NCBI GenBank assembly: GCA_900554645.1
Contig: USIE01000019.1
Coordinates: forward strand, 1 to 23,433
Source: an uncultured Collinsella sp.
GTDB lineage: Bacteria > Actinomycetota > Coriobacteriia > Coriobacteriales > Coriobacteriaceae
Reading direction: 5' to 3'
DNA: 23,433 bases
This document shows, one piece after another, positions 7,260 to 15,441 of the stretch (position 1 is the stretch's first letter; each line of letters opens with the position of its first letter). The translations under genes were made by a program, and so were the position numbers. Under the pieces are notes generated by a model. It made no database searches, had not been told where the DNA came from, and saw nothing but the letters and a program-made list of their open reading frames with translations.

Positions 7260-8279
7260 ATGAGTAACGTTCGCGTTTGTGTAGACGTTGTGGGCGGAGA
7301 CGAGAAACCTCAGGTTGTTCTTGATGGTATCGAGGCTGCGCTTGCCGCCGATCCCGATATCGAGGTCTTGGCAGCTGGTCCCGCCGAAATCGTCAATCCC
7401 TTTGCAGCTTCCCATGCACGTGTTGAGGCCCTTGAGGCGCCTGACGTTATCGCCATGGATGACGATCCCATTCGCGCCGTGATGACCAAGCGTAAGTCGT
7501 CGATCGTGCTTTCTTGCCGCGCCATTAAGAAGGGCAACGCGGATGCGTTCTTCTCCGCCGGTTCCACCGGTGCCATGACCGCTGCCGCCACCGCCTATGT
7601 GACGCCGTTTAGGTATCAGGCCGAAGGCAAGAAGCAGCCGGTGCGCCCCTGTCTGACCAATGCGCTGCCCAATCGTGCCGGCGGTCTGACGGTGCTGTGC
7701 GATATGGGCGCCAACCCCGATGTCGAGGTCGATGACATGGTGCGTTTTGCTCAGATGGGTAGCGCCTATGCCCGCGTTGTCCTGGGCATCGAGCATCCCC
7801 GCGTGGGCCTGCTTGCCAACGGCACCGAGGACGAGAAGGGCTCCAACTTTACCAAGGCCTGTTTCCCTGCTATGAAGGCCGCCGTTCCCGGCTTTGTTGG
7901 TAACTGCGAGGGCACCGACCTCACCTCAGGTAACTTCGATGTCGTCGTTGCCGATGGCATGTCGGGTAATATCGCTCTCAAAGCTACCGAGGGCGCTGCC
8001 AAGTTTTTGCTGCAGGAGCTCAAGGGCGCCTTTATGGCCTCGCTCGGCACCAAGATCGCCGCCCTGCTCATTAAAAAGCAGATGCGCGAGATTAAGGCCA
8101 AGCTCTCTGGTGATGCCAAGGGCGGCGCGATTCTTTTGGGCCTGCGTGGCGTGGTCCTAATCGGCCATGGCGCCACCTCGGTCGAGGCCGTCAAAAACGG
8201 TACGCTCGCGGCGGCTGAAGCCGTGCGCGCCGGGCTGGTCGAGAACGTCGCCAACTCCATGGACGGCATCGTTTTGTAA
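7260..8279 (+). CDS. plsX: Phosphate acyltransferase PlsX
   Basis: PlsX converts acyl-ACP and phosphate to acyl-phosphate, the donor for PlsY in phosphatidic acid synthesis; it works peripherally at the membrane. The 339-residue product has the N-terminal VDVVGGDEKP (a variant of the usual DAMGGD..P motif), SAGSTGA near residues 99-105, NRAGGLTVLCDMGANPD, LLANGTEDEKG and the C-terminal GHGATS. I chose ATG 7260 over ATG 7254 because AAGGAG at 7247-7252 is 7 bases from the former and only 1 base from the latter. With fakA upstream and acpP downstream, the cluster covers the acyl-phosphate route. Confidence 0.95.
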   Translation: MSNVRVCVDVVGGDEKPQVVLDGIEAALAADPDIEVLAAGPAEIVNPFAASHARVEALEAPDVIAMDDDPIRAVMTKRKSSIVLSCRAIKKGNADAFFSAGSTGAMTAAATAYVTPFRYQAEGKKQPVRPCLTNALPNRAGGLTVLCDMGANPDVEVDDMVRFAQMGSAYARVVLGIEHPRVGLLANGTEDEKGSNFTKACFPAMKAAVPGFVGNCEGTDLTSGNFDVVVADGMSGNIALKATEGAAKFLLQELKGAFMASLGTKIAALLIKKQMREIKAKLSGDAKGGAILLGLRGVVLIGHGATSVEAVKNGTLAAAEAVRAGLVENVANSMDGIVL

Positions 8280-8326
8280 GAGCGAGTTAGAGCGCTGTTA
8301 TGTGCCTCGCGGCCTGCTTCGTGGGG

Positions 8327-8332
8327 TAGAAT
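8327..8332 (+). promoter_or_regulatory. -10 promoter element candidate before acpP
   Basis: TAGAAT in the 124-base plsX-acpP gap matches five of six -10 consensus bases. I see no good -35 box at the right distance. The predicted start, near 8339, is only a few bases before the palindrome at 8346-8367. Confidence 0.35.
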
Positions 8333-8345
8333 CAGAACCGTGTCT

Positions 8346-8367
8346 TGGTACCGCCCGGGCGGTACCA
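8346..8367 (+). promoter_or_regulatory. 22-base perfect palindrome upstream of acpP
   Basis: TGGTACCGCCCGGGCGGTACCA reads identically on both strands. It lies 36 bases before the acpP ATG and 13 bases after a candidate -10 box. Two readings are possible: an operator for a dimeric regulator, or an RNA hairpin (9-bp stem with a CCGG tip) followed by ATTCTTTT that attenuates or terminates plsX transcription. It does not match the FapR or FabT operator sequences I know. Confidence 0.6.
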
Positions 8368-8403
8368 TTCTTTTGGTATTCATGCACTATGAGAGGAAGC
8401 GCT

Positions 8404-8646
8404 ATGGACCGCTCCGAAATCTTCGACAAGATCGCCGAGGTCGCTGCTGACGTTCTGGGCGTCGATGTTGCCGAAATTAGCGATGAGACCACCTTTGACG
8501 ACCTCGATGCCAACTCGCTCGAGCGCCTGCAGCTGGTTACGGCTATCGAGGACGAGTTCAATCTCGAGATCGATGACGAGACCCTGCTCTCGCTCAACTC
8601 TGTCGCCGACGCCGTCGACGCGATTGAAAACGCCAGGGAGGCTTAG
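8404..8646 (+). CDS. acpP: Acyl carrier protein
   Basis: An 80-residue acidic protein with the helical ACP fold pattern. Ser38 in DDLDANSLERLQL is the predicted phosphopantetheine attachment site. The classical motif is DSL; here the residue before Ser is Asn (NSL), while the following ERLQLVTAIEDEFNLEI helix is typical. It carries growing acyl chains for fatty acid synthesis and supplies acyl groups to PlsX. GAGAGGAAG about 5 bases upstream of ATG 8404 is the ribosome binding site. The gene ends 3 bases before the rnc start codon. An ACP for another pathway is possible, but the plsX-acp-rnc order strongly favours the housekeeping one. Confidence 0.93.
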   Translation: MDRSEIFDKIAEVAADVLGVDVAEISDETTFDDLDANSLERLQLVTAIEDEFNLEIDDETLLSLNSVADAVDAIENAREA

Positions 8647-8649
8647 GTC

Positions 8650-9375
8650 TTGGCTTTATCCGAACGACTTACGCGCGCCCAGGAGATTCTGGGCCACGAG
8701 TTCAATGACAAGGTGCTGCTGCGCGCGGCCCTTACGCATCCTTCGGCCGTCGAAGGGCAGCCAGTCTCGGCAAGCTACGAGCGCCTTGAGTTCTTGGGCG
8801 ATTCCATTTTGGGCGCCGTTGTCGCACGCTCCCTGTTTGTGTCCTATCCGGAGTTTGACGAGGGCAAGCTCACGCGCCTGAAGGTGTCGCTTGTCTCGGG
8901 CGCCACGCTGTCCGAGGTGTCGCATGAGTTGGGCATCGACGACATCATCATCTTTGGTGCCTCCGAGACCGGTACCGGCGCGCGCGGCCTGCACTCGGCG
9001 CTCGAGAACGTCTACGAGTCGCTCGTGGGTGCGCTGTACCTGGATGCCGGCTGGGATGTTGCGGCGGACTTTATCCACCGTACGCTTAAGCCGCACCTGG
9101 CTTCCGAGCGTGCCGAGCACCCCGCGAACCCCAAGTCGTTCTTGCAGGAGTGCGTGCAGGCGGACGGCCACGAGCCTCCCGCGTATAAGCTGGTCGGCTC
9201 CGAGGGCCCCGCGCATGCGCCCACCTTTACCGCTGTGGTGCTCATCGACGGTATTCGTCAAGGCCGCGGCACCGGTTCCTCCAAGAAGGAGGCCGAGGGA
9301 GCCGCTGCACTCGAGGCGCTCGACCGCATGGGCTACACCACCAACGGCGTGATTCTCAACAAGAAGCCTGTTTAA
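8650..9375 (+). CDS. rnc: Ribonuclease III
   Basis: RNase III cleaves double-stranded RNA, including rRNA precursors. The 241-residue product has the nuclease domain with signature ERLEFLGDS at 44-52 (catalytic Glu44 and Asp51 region), LHSALENVYESLVGALYLD at about 114-132 with the second catalytic Glu123, and a C-terminal double-stranded RNA-binding domain (about 160-231) ending in GTGSSKKEAEGAAA. Aligned with E. coli RNase III, Asn120 occupies the position of metal ligand Asp114. The start is TTG 8650, supported by AGGGAGG 8 bases upstream and by the 3-base gap to acpP. The acpP-rnc-smc order is common in Gram-positive bacteria. Confidence 0.95.
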   Translation: MALSERLTRAQEILGHEFNDKVLLRAALTHPSAVEGQPVSASYERLEFLGDSILGAVVARSLFVSYPEFDEGKLTRLKVSLVSGATLSEVSHELGIDDIIIFGASETGTGARGLHSALENVYESLVGALYLDAGWDVAADFIHRTLKPHLASERAEHPANPKSFLQECVQADGHEPPAYKLVGSEGPAHAPTFTAVVLIDGIRQGRGTGSSKKEAEGAAALEALDRMGYTTNGVILNKKPV

Positions 9376-9385
9376 GCGAGGAACC

Positions 9386-12300
9386 GTGTATCTCAAGTCC
9401 CTCACGCTCAAAGGGTTCAAGTCGTTTGCCGACCGCGCCCATATGTCATTTGAGCCTGGCCTGACCGTCATCGTCGGTCCCAACGGCTCGGGAAAATCGA
9501 ACATCTCCGACTCCATCCTGTGGGTCCTGGGCGAGCAGAGCGCCAAGCAGCTGCGCGGCCAGGCCATGGAGGACGTCATCTTCTCAGGCTCGTCGGCACG
9601 CAAGCCGGTGGGTGTCGCCGAGGTCACGCTGGTGCTCGATAACTCGGACCATATGCTGCCCGTCGATTTTGACGAGGTCGCCATCACCCGTCGCATGTAT
9701 CGCTCGGGCGAAAGCGAGTACCTCATCAACTCGAGCCCGTGCCGCCTGATGGACATTCAGGACATCCTGCACGATTCGGGCTTGGGCAAGGATACGCATT
9801 CCATCATCAGCCAGGGCAAGCTCGACGCCATTTTGCAGAGCCGCCCCGAGGAGCGCCGAGCCCTTATCGAGGAGGCCGCGGGCATTTCCAAGCACAAACG
9901 CCGCAAGGAGCGTGCGCTCAAAAAGATTAAATCGATGGACGAGCACCTGACGCGTGCCCGCGACATCAATAAGGAGATCGCCCGTCAGCTGCGACCGCTG
10001 GAGCGTCAGGTCGATCGCGCGCGCAAGTACAAAGAGCTGTCCTCGCGCGCGAACGAGCTTACGCAGATGTTGGCCGTTGACGAGCTTCGTTCGCTGCAGT
10101 CGCAGTGGAACGACCTGGAGAGCCGCTCCAAGGAGGGCGCTGCCGAGCTTGAGCTTGCGCAGTACCGCTTGGGCGAAAAGGAACGCGAGCTCGAGAAGCT
10201 CCAGGTCATGCTTGAGGAAAAGGGCCTGTTTGTGGGCGATCTGGGTGAGCAGCGCCGCCATATGCAAGACGTGGTCGGCCGCATTAACTCCGATATGCGC
10301 CTGCTCGAGGAAAAGGGTCACAACATGGTATCGCGCCTGTCCGACATGCGCGGCCAGATCTCGAGCTCCGAGCATCAACGTCGTCGCGTGGTCGAGGAGC
10401 TCGAGGATGCGCGTGCCCAGCTTGAGGAAGTGACCGGTGCGCACATGCAGGTCCAGGAGGACGTTGACGCCGCTGGTCCTGCCGCCGCTGAGCTCCACGA
10501 GCGGCGCGTGGCGCTCGACAATCAGATTTCGCAGCTTACGCGTGAGCAACGCGATGTGCAGCGTGTGGCCGATAACGCGGCGCTCGAACTCGCCAAGGTG
10601 AAGGACTCGCTGAGCAACGCCGAGGTCGAGGACAACATGTACGCCTCGCGCCTGGAGCAGATTGATGAACAGCTCGAGGAGGTTACAGCATCGCTTGATA
10701 GCCGTCGCGACCGTGCTGAGGAGCTTGAGAGTGCCCTTGAGGCGGCTCGTCAGGCCCAGAACGATGCGCGCGAGGCCACCGAGGTCGCCCGTGCAGCCCT
10801 GAAGGACTTGCGTAATCGTGAGAGTGAGGCGCGCAACAAGCTGTCCGAGGTGCGCTCGGAGCTTGCCAGCCAAAAGAAGCTTGATGCCCGCATGGCAGAC
10901 AGCTCGCCGCTGGTGAGCCGTCTGATGGGTGCGCTGGGCGACGATGTCTCGGGTCGTCTGGGCGACGTGCTCGAGGCCCCGCGTGAGCTTGAGGGCCTGG
11001 TTGAGCAATTGCTCGCCGGCGATATCGATGCGCTGCTGTTCGACGATGCGTCCGCGCTTGAGCGTGCCGGTCGTGCCGCTCTGGACCAGAAGAAGGCCTC
11101 GGGCGAGGCGCTGCTGGTCGCGCGCGGTGTGAGCGCCTCTGCTGCCGCTAAGGGCGCTGCCGGTTCCCGCCTGGTCGATCGCCTGTCCGTACGCGCCGGC
11201 TATGGCCCGGTTGTCGAGGCGCTGCTCGGCGGCTATTACGTTGTCGACGACTTGGCGGCTGCGCTGGCCGCGCCTGTCGTTGACGGCGTGACTTACGTGA
11301 CCCCCGATGGCGCCCGCGTCGCCTGCGGCGGCCTGGTGCGTGTGGGGCTCGACGCCGGCGAGGCTTCGGGTGCTTTGGAGCGCAAGCGTCGCATTCGCGA
11401 GCTGGAGGGCCTGGAACCCGATCTGGCTGCTGTGTTTGAGCATGTGTCGGATCAGGTCGTCGAGGCCAATGCGGCCGTCGAAGAGGCGCGTGCCGCTGAG
11501 GGCGATGCCGCCGGCGAGATCGCCCGTCTTGAGGGCGAGCGCTGCTCGCTGCTCTCCGAGATTGGCCGCCTGGAGCAAAGCGCCAACAACGCCGAGGTCG
11601 AGCGCGTGCGCATCTCCAAGCGCCGCGAGCAGGCCGCCGAGGCCGTTCGCGCTGCGCGCCCGCGCGTGGACGAGCTCACCCGCTCGCGTGACGAGGCCCG
11701 AGCGCAGGCAAGCGATCTTGGCCTTCAGATTGCCGAAGCCAACGACGAACTCGACCGCGTTCGCCGTTACGATTCCGAGGCCGCCGGCAAGCTCGCCGAT
11801 GCCAAGGTCCGCCTGGCCCAGACGAGCGAGCGCCTTCGTTCTCTGAAGGGCCGAGTACCCGATCTGGAGCATCGCCTGGAGGGCATCGACCGCCGTATCC
11901 GCGGAACACGCCAGGCCTCGCGCTCACTCGAGCTGCTGCGCCTGCGCGTCGATCCCATGCACGAGCGCTATTCGGCCCTGCTGGAGCGCGCGTCGGATTG
12001 GGCAGCGCGTCTGCGTGACCAGGCCTCTCTGGAGGAGGCGGACTCCGCTTCGCTCAAGAAGACCATCGAGGATGCCAAGGCAGAGGTTGCCCGCGCTAAG
12101 GAGAAGGTCGATACCGCCACCGCCACGCAAAACGAGTTTAAGGTCGCGCGTGGCAAGCTCGAGGTGCAGGTAGAGGCCGCCATTAAGGCCATTACCGCCG
12201 ATGGCAACACGGTACTCGAGGAAGCGCTTATGCTTCCTGCGCCCACGGACCGCGATGCCGCCGAGCGCGAGCTCAACCAGCTTGTGCGCCAGATCAACAA

Positions 12301-12922
12301 CCTTGGTCCCGTGAACCAAGTTGCCATGGAGGAGTACGAGCAGCTCAAGCGCCGCGCTGACTACATCGAGGAGCAGCTGGCCGATCTGGAGAGCGCGCGT
12401 AAGGCGCTCACCAAGATTACGGTGGCTATTGATCGCAAGATGCGCAAGGCGTTCCTTGTGACGTTTGAGAAGGTCGACGCGAACTTCCGCGAGATCTTCG
12501 CTATGCTGTTCCCGGGTGGCCAGGCTCATCTGGAGATGACCGATCCCGAGCATCCGGCCGAGACGGGTATCGAGGTCGTGGCGCAGCCGCGCGGCAAGCG
12601 CATCACCAAGATGATGCTCATGTCGGGCGGCGAGAAGAGTCTGACGGCACTCGCCCTGCTCTTTGCCGTGTACCGCACGCGCACGGTGCCGTTCTATGTG
12701 CTGGACGAGGTCGAGGCTGCGCTCGACGACGCCAACCTGTCCAAGCTCATCGGCGCCCTCGATGTGCTGCGTTCCGATACGCAGCTCTTGGTAATCTCGC
12801 ATCAGCGCCGTACTATGGAGGATGCTGACGTTCTCTACGGCGTCTCGATGCAAGCCGATGGCGTCAGTCGCGTCGTCTCGCAAAAACTCGATCGCGAAAC
12901 CGGAAAGGTCGTGAATGCATAA
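9386..12922 (+). CDS. smc: Chromosome segregation protein SMC
   Basis: SMC is the ATPase core of the condensin-like complex (with ScpA and ScpB, not in this window) that organises and segregates the chromosome. The 1178-residue length is standard. It has Walker A GPNGSGKS at 31-38, a long first coiled coil (about 165-500), a globular hinge (about 505-670, Gly-rich), a second coiled coil to about 1010, the signature MSGGEKS at 1079-1085 and Walker B LDEVEAALDD beginning at Leu1106, with the catalytic Glu1108. Translation starts at GTG 9386, 10 bases after rnc, with GAGGA 3 bases upstream, which is close. The stop shares one base with the ftsY start. Confidence 0.96.
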   Translation: MYLKSLTLKGFKSFADRAHMSFEPGLTVIVGPNGSGKSNISDSILWVLGEQSAKQLRGQAMEDVIFSGSSARKPVGVAEVTLVLDNSDHMLPVDFDEVAITRRMYRSGESEYLINSSPCRLMDIQDILHDSGLGKDTHSIISQGKLDAILQSRPEERRALIEEAAGISKHKRRKERALKKIKSMDEHLTRARDINKEIARQLRPLERQVDRARKYKELSSRANELTQMLAVDELRSLQSQWNDLESRSKEGAAELELAQYRLGEKERELEKLQVMLEEKGLFVGDLGEQRRHMQDVVGRINSDMRLLEEKGHNMVSRLSDMRGQISSSEHQRRRVVEELEDARAQLEEVTGAHMQVQEDVDAAGPAAAELHERRVALDNQISQLTREQRDVQRVADNAALELAKVKDSLSNAEVEDNMYASRLEQIDEQLEEVTASLDSRRDRAEELESALEAARQAQNDAREATEVARAALKDLRNRESEARNKLSEVRSELASQKKLDARMADSSPLVSRLMGALGDDVSGRLGDVLEAPRELEGLVEQLLAGDIDALLFDDASALERAGRAALDQKKASGEALLVARGVSASAAAKGAAGSRLVDRLSVRAGYGPVVEALLGGYYVVDDLAAALAAPVVDGVTYVTPDGARVACGGLVRVGLDAGEASGALERKRRIRELEGLEPDLAAVFEHVSDQVVEANAAVEEARAAEGDAAGEIARLEGERCSLLSEIGRLEQSANNAEVERVRISKRREQAAEAVRAARPRVDELTRSRDEARAQASDLGLQIAEANDELDRVRRYDSEAAGKLADAKVRLAQTSERLRSLKGRVPDLEHRLEGIDRRIRGTRQASRSLELLRLRVDPMHERYSALLERASDWAARLRDQASLEEADSASLKKTIEDAKAEVARAKEKVDTATATQNEFKVARGKLEVQVEAAIKAITADGNTVLEEALMLPAPTDRDAAERELNQLVRQINNLGPVNQVAMEEYEQLKRRADYIEEQLADLESARKALTKITVAIDRKMRKAFLVTFEKVDANFREIFAMLFPGGQAHLEMTDPEHPAETGIEVVAQPRGKRITKMMLMSGGEKSLTALALLFAVYRTRTVPFYVLDEVEAALDDANLSKLIGALDVLRSDTQLLVISHQRRTMEDADVLYGVSMQADGVSRVVSQKLDRETGKVVNA

Positions 12923-13839
12923 TGGGATTCTTTGACGCACTCTCGCGCGGACTCGAGCGCAGCCGCGAGGCCCTCAACGAGGTCTTCTACTTTGGCGGCG
13001 AGGTCGACGAGGATTTTTGGGAGGATCTTGAGGACACCCTCGTCATGGGTGACATGGGTGCCGAGGTCGCTATTCAGGTTTCCGATGACCTGCGCGACGC
13101 CGCGGCCAAGAAGAACCTCAAGACCGCCCCGCAGCTTCGCCGCGCCCTGGCCGAGCAGCTCGAGGGCCATTTTGTGCCTGTTGAGCGCGACCCGTTTTCC
13201 GACACGCCGAGCTGCGTGCTGTTTGTGGGCATCAACGGTGCCGGCAAGACCACGACGGTCGGCAAGATCGCGAGCGCCATGGCTTCCCGCGGCAAGAATG
13301 TCGTGATCGGTTCGGCCGACACCTTCCGCGCCGCCGCCATCGAGCAGCTCGATGTGTGGGGCCAGCGCGCCGGTGTTCCCGTCATCAAGCGCGACCGCGG
13401 CTCCGACCCGGCGAGCGTTTGTTACGACGTGCTCGACGAGGCCGACAGGCGCGGCAGCGACCTGGTGCTCATCGATACCGCCGGTCGTCTGCACACGAGC
13501 CCCGAGCTCATGCGCGAGCTCGCCAAGGTGGTCAACGTGACCCGTAAGCGCGCCGCCAATATGGCCGCCGGCCCCATGCCGGTTTCGGTTGTGCTTGTGA
13601 TCGATGCCGCCACTGGTCAGAACGGTCTGAACCAGGCGCTCGAGTTTAACGAGGCGCTGGGCCTGGACGGTATTATCATGACTAAGCTCGACGGCACGGC
13701 TAAGGGCGGTATCGCCATGGCCGTGGCCGAGAAGCTCAAGCTCCCGATCCTGCGCATCGGCGTGGGCGAGCAGGTCGATGACCTGCAGGAGTTTAACGCC
13801 AAAGATTTCTGCCGCGCCCTGGTGGGCGAGTCCAACTAA
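12922..13839 (+). CDS. ftsY: Signal recognition particle receptor FtsY
   Basis: FtsY is the membrane-associated GTPase that receives ribosome-SRP complexes and docks them to the Sec translocon. The 305-residue form starts almost directly with the NG domain (MGFFDALSRGLERSREAL) and lacks the long acidic A domain of E. coli FtsY; this short form is common in Gram-positive bacteria. GTPase motifs are GINGAGKT at 103-110, SADTFRAAA at 131-139, DTAGR at 185-189 and TKLD at 254-257. ATG 12922 overlaps the smc stop by one base, so translation is probably coupled. Its partner Ffh follows 10 bases downstream. Confidence 0.95.
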   Translation: MGFFDALSRGLERSREALNEVFYFGGEVDEDFWEDLEDTLVMGDMGAEVAIQVSDDLRDAAAKKNLKTAPQLRRALAEQLEGHFVPVERDPFSDTPSCVLFVGINGAGKTTTVGKIASAMASRGKNVVIGSADTFRAAAIEQLDVWGQRAGVPVIKRDRGSDPASVCYDVLDEADRRGSDLVLIDTAGRLHTSPELMRELAKVVNVTRKRAANMAAGPMPVSVVLVIDAATGQNGLNQALEFNEALGLDGIIMTKLDGTAKGGIAMAVAEKLKLPILRIGVGEQVDDLQEFNAKDFCRALVGESN

Positions 13840-13849
13840 GGAGTGACTA

Positions 13850-15325
13850 GTGTTTGATTCTCTGAGCGATCGCCTCAATGACACATTTGACCGCCTGCGT
13901 GGCAAGGGTAAGCTGACCGAGGCCGATATCACCTCGGCCATGCGCGACATTCGCATGGCGTTGCTCGAGGCCGACGTCAACTTTAAGGTTGTCAAGGAGT
14001 TCGTCGCCAAGACCAAGGAGCGCTGCATGACCGCCGAGGTCATGGAGTCGCTGTCGCCGGCGCAAAACGTCGTCAAGATCGTGCTCGACGAGCTTACCGA
14101 GATCCTCGGCTCCACCGAGAGTAAGCTCGTCTTTAGCAACCGCATCCCCAACGTCATCATGCTCGTGGGCCTGCAGGGCTCCGGCAAGACCACGGCGGCC
14201 GTAAAGCTGGCCTACCTGCTCAAGAAGCAGGGCCGCTCGCCGCTGCTCGCCGCGTGCGACGTCTACCGCCCCGCCGCTGCCGACCAGCTGGCCACGCTTG
14301 GCGGCGAGATCGGCGTGCCTGTCTTCCGCGGTGACGGCGCGCACCCGGTCGACATTGCCAAGGGCGCCATCCAGGAGGCCGTCGACCACCTGCGTGACGT
14401 GGTCATCGTCGATACCGCCGGTCGTCTGCAGATCGACGAGCAAATGATGCAGGAGGCCGTGGACATCAAGAAGGCCGTCAAGCCCGATCAGGTGCTGATG
14501 GTCGTCGATGCCATGACCGGCCAGGATATCGTCAACGTCGTCTCGACCTTTGCCGAGCGCACCGACTTCGACGGCGTTATTATCTCCAAGCTCGATGGCG
14601 ATGCCCGTGGCGGCGGCGCGCTTTCCGTGCGCCAGGTGACCGGTAAGCCCATCAAGTTCGTGAGCATGGGCGAGAAGCCCGATTCGCTGGAGCCGTTCTA
14701 CCCCGACCGCATGGCCAAGCGAATCTTGGGCATGGGCGATGTTGTCGGCATCATCGAGAAGGCCCAGGAGGCAGCCGACGCCGAGCAGCTCGAGGCTGCC
14801 GAGCGCATGCTGCGCGAGGGCTTTACCATGAACGACATGCTCGACCAGATGAAGGCCGTCAAGAAGATGGGCGGCATGAAGGGCATTCTGGGCATGCTCC
14901 CCGGTGGCCAGCGTGCGCTTAACCAGATGGGTGGCAACCTGGACGAAGGTATCTTCGATAAGAACGAGGCCATCATCATGTCGATGACCAAGGAGGAGCG
15001 CCTTCGCCCCTCCATCATCAACGGCCAGCGCCGTGCCCGCATCGCCAAGGGCGCCGGCGTGACCCCCACCGAGGTCAATAGCCTTATGAAGCAGTGGGGC
15101 GAGATGAACAAGATGATGGGCCGCATGCGCACGATGGCCAATCAGGCACAGGCCGGCGGCAAGAAGGGCAAGAAGGGTAAGAAGGGCAAAAAGATGCGCA
15201 TGCCCAATATTCCCGGTCTGGATGCCATGGGGCTGGGCGGCATGGGCGGCCTGGGAACGGGCGGCCCCAAGTCCGATATGGACCTGCTGCGCCAGATGGA
15301 AGCGCAGATGCGCAACAAGAAGTAA
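13850..15325 (+). CDS. ffh: Signal recognition particle protein Ffh (SRP54)
   Basis: Ffh binds signal sequences and 4.5S/SRP RNA and pairs with FtsY through its GTPase domain. The 491-residue product has the N domain (about 1-90), GTPase motifs GLQGSGKT at 107-114, a DTAGRL motif and a SKLDGD motif, and the Met-rich M domain from about 300 (MKAVKKMGGMKGILGMLPGG and following). The C-terminus adds a Lys/Gly-rich stretch (GGKKGKKGKKGKKMRMPN) and a Gly/Met-rich tail, an extension also seen in other actinobacterial Ffh proteins. The start is GTG 13850 with AAGGAG 6 bases upstream, overlapping the ftsY stop. No SRP RNA gene was recognised in the window. Confidence 0.96.
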   Translation: MFDSLSDRLNDTFDRLRGKGKLTEADITSAMRDIRMALLEADVNFKVVKEFVAKTKERCMTAEVMESLSPAQNVVKIVLDELTEILGSTESKLVFSNRIPNVIMLVGLQGSGKTTAAVKLAYLLKKQGRSPLLAACDVYRPAAADQLATLGGEIGVPVFRGDGAHPVDIAKGAIQEAVDHLRDVVIVDTAGRLQIDEQMMQEAVDIKKAVKPDQVLMVVDAMTGQDIVNVVSTFAERTDFDGVIISKLDGDARGGGALSVRQVTGKPIKFVSMGEKPDSLEPFYPDRMAKRILGMGDVVGIIEKAQEAADAEQLEAAERMLREGFTMNDMLDQMKAVKKMGGMKGILGMLPGGQRALNQMGGNLDEGIFDKNEAIIMSMTKEERLRPSIINGQRRARIAKGAGVTPTEVNSLMKQWGEMNKMMGRMRTMANQAQAGGKKGKKGKKGKKMRMPNIPGLDAMGLGGMGGLGTGGPKSDMDLLRQMEAQMRNKK

Positions 15326-15345
15326 CGACTAGTTGAGTCGTGTAT

Positions 15346-15390
15346 GGCGAAGGCCGCCTGGATGGTATTCCAGGCGGCCTTCGCCGTTTG
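15346..15390 (+). terminator. Strong hairpin terminator after ffh
   Basis: A perfect 17-bp stem (GGCGAAGGCCGCCTGGA with its complement) encloses a six-base loop and is followed by GTTTGTT. The T tract is short, but the stem is very stable. It lies between ffh and the convergent gene on the - strand, so it may also slow transcription from that side. Confidence 0.75.
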
Positions 15391-15441
15391 TTCGCTGGTT
15401 GTCGCACGCGTGGAAGCGCGTTCTCGACGAGGTGCTTGCCG

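Noticed and set aside
9584..11872. A 762-codon open frame on the - strand opposite smc
   Set aside because: It is the antisense shadow of the repetitive coiled-coil codons of smc, with a Leu/Ala/Arg/Gly-rich composition and no family features.
15160..15200. Repeated Lys-Gly codons in ffh as a possible repeat array
   Set aside because: They encode the Lys/Gly-rich stretch in the C-terminal tail of Ffh and stay in frame within a complete gene.
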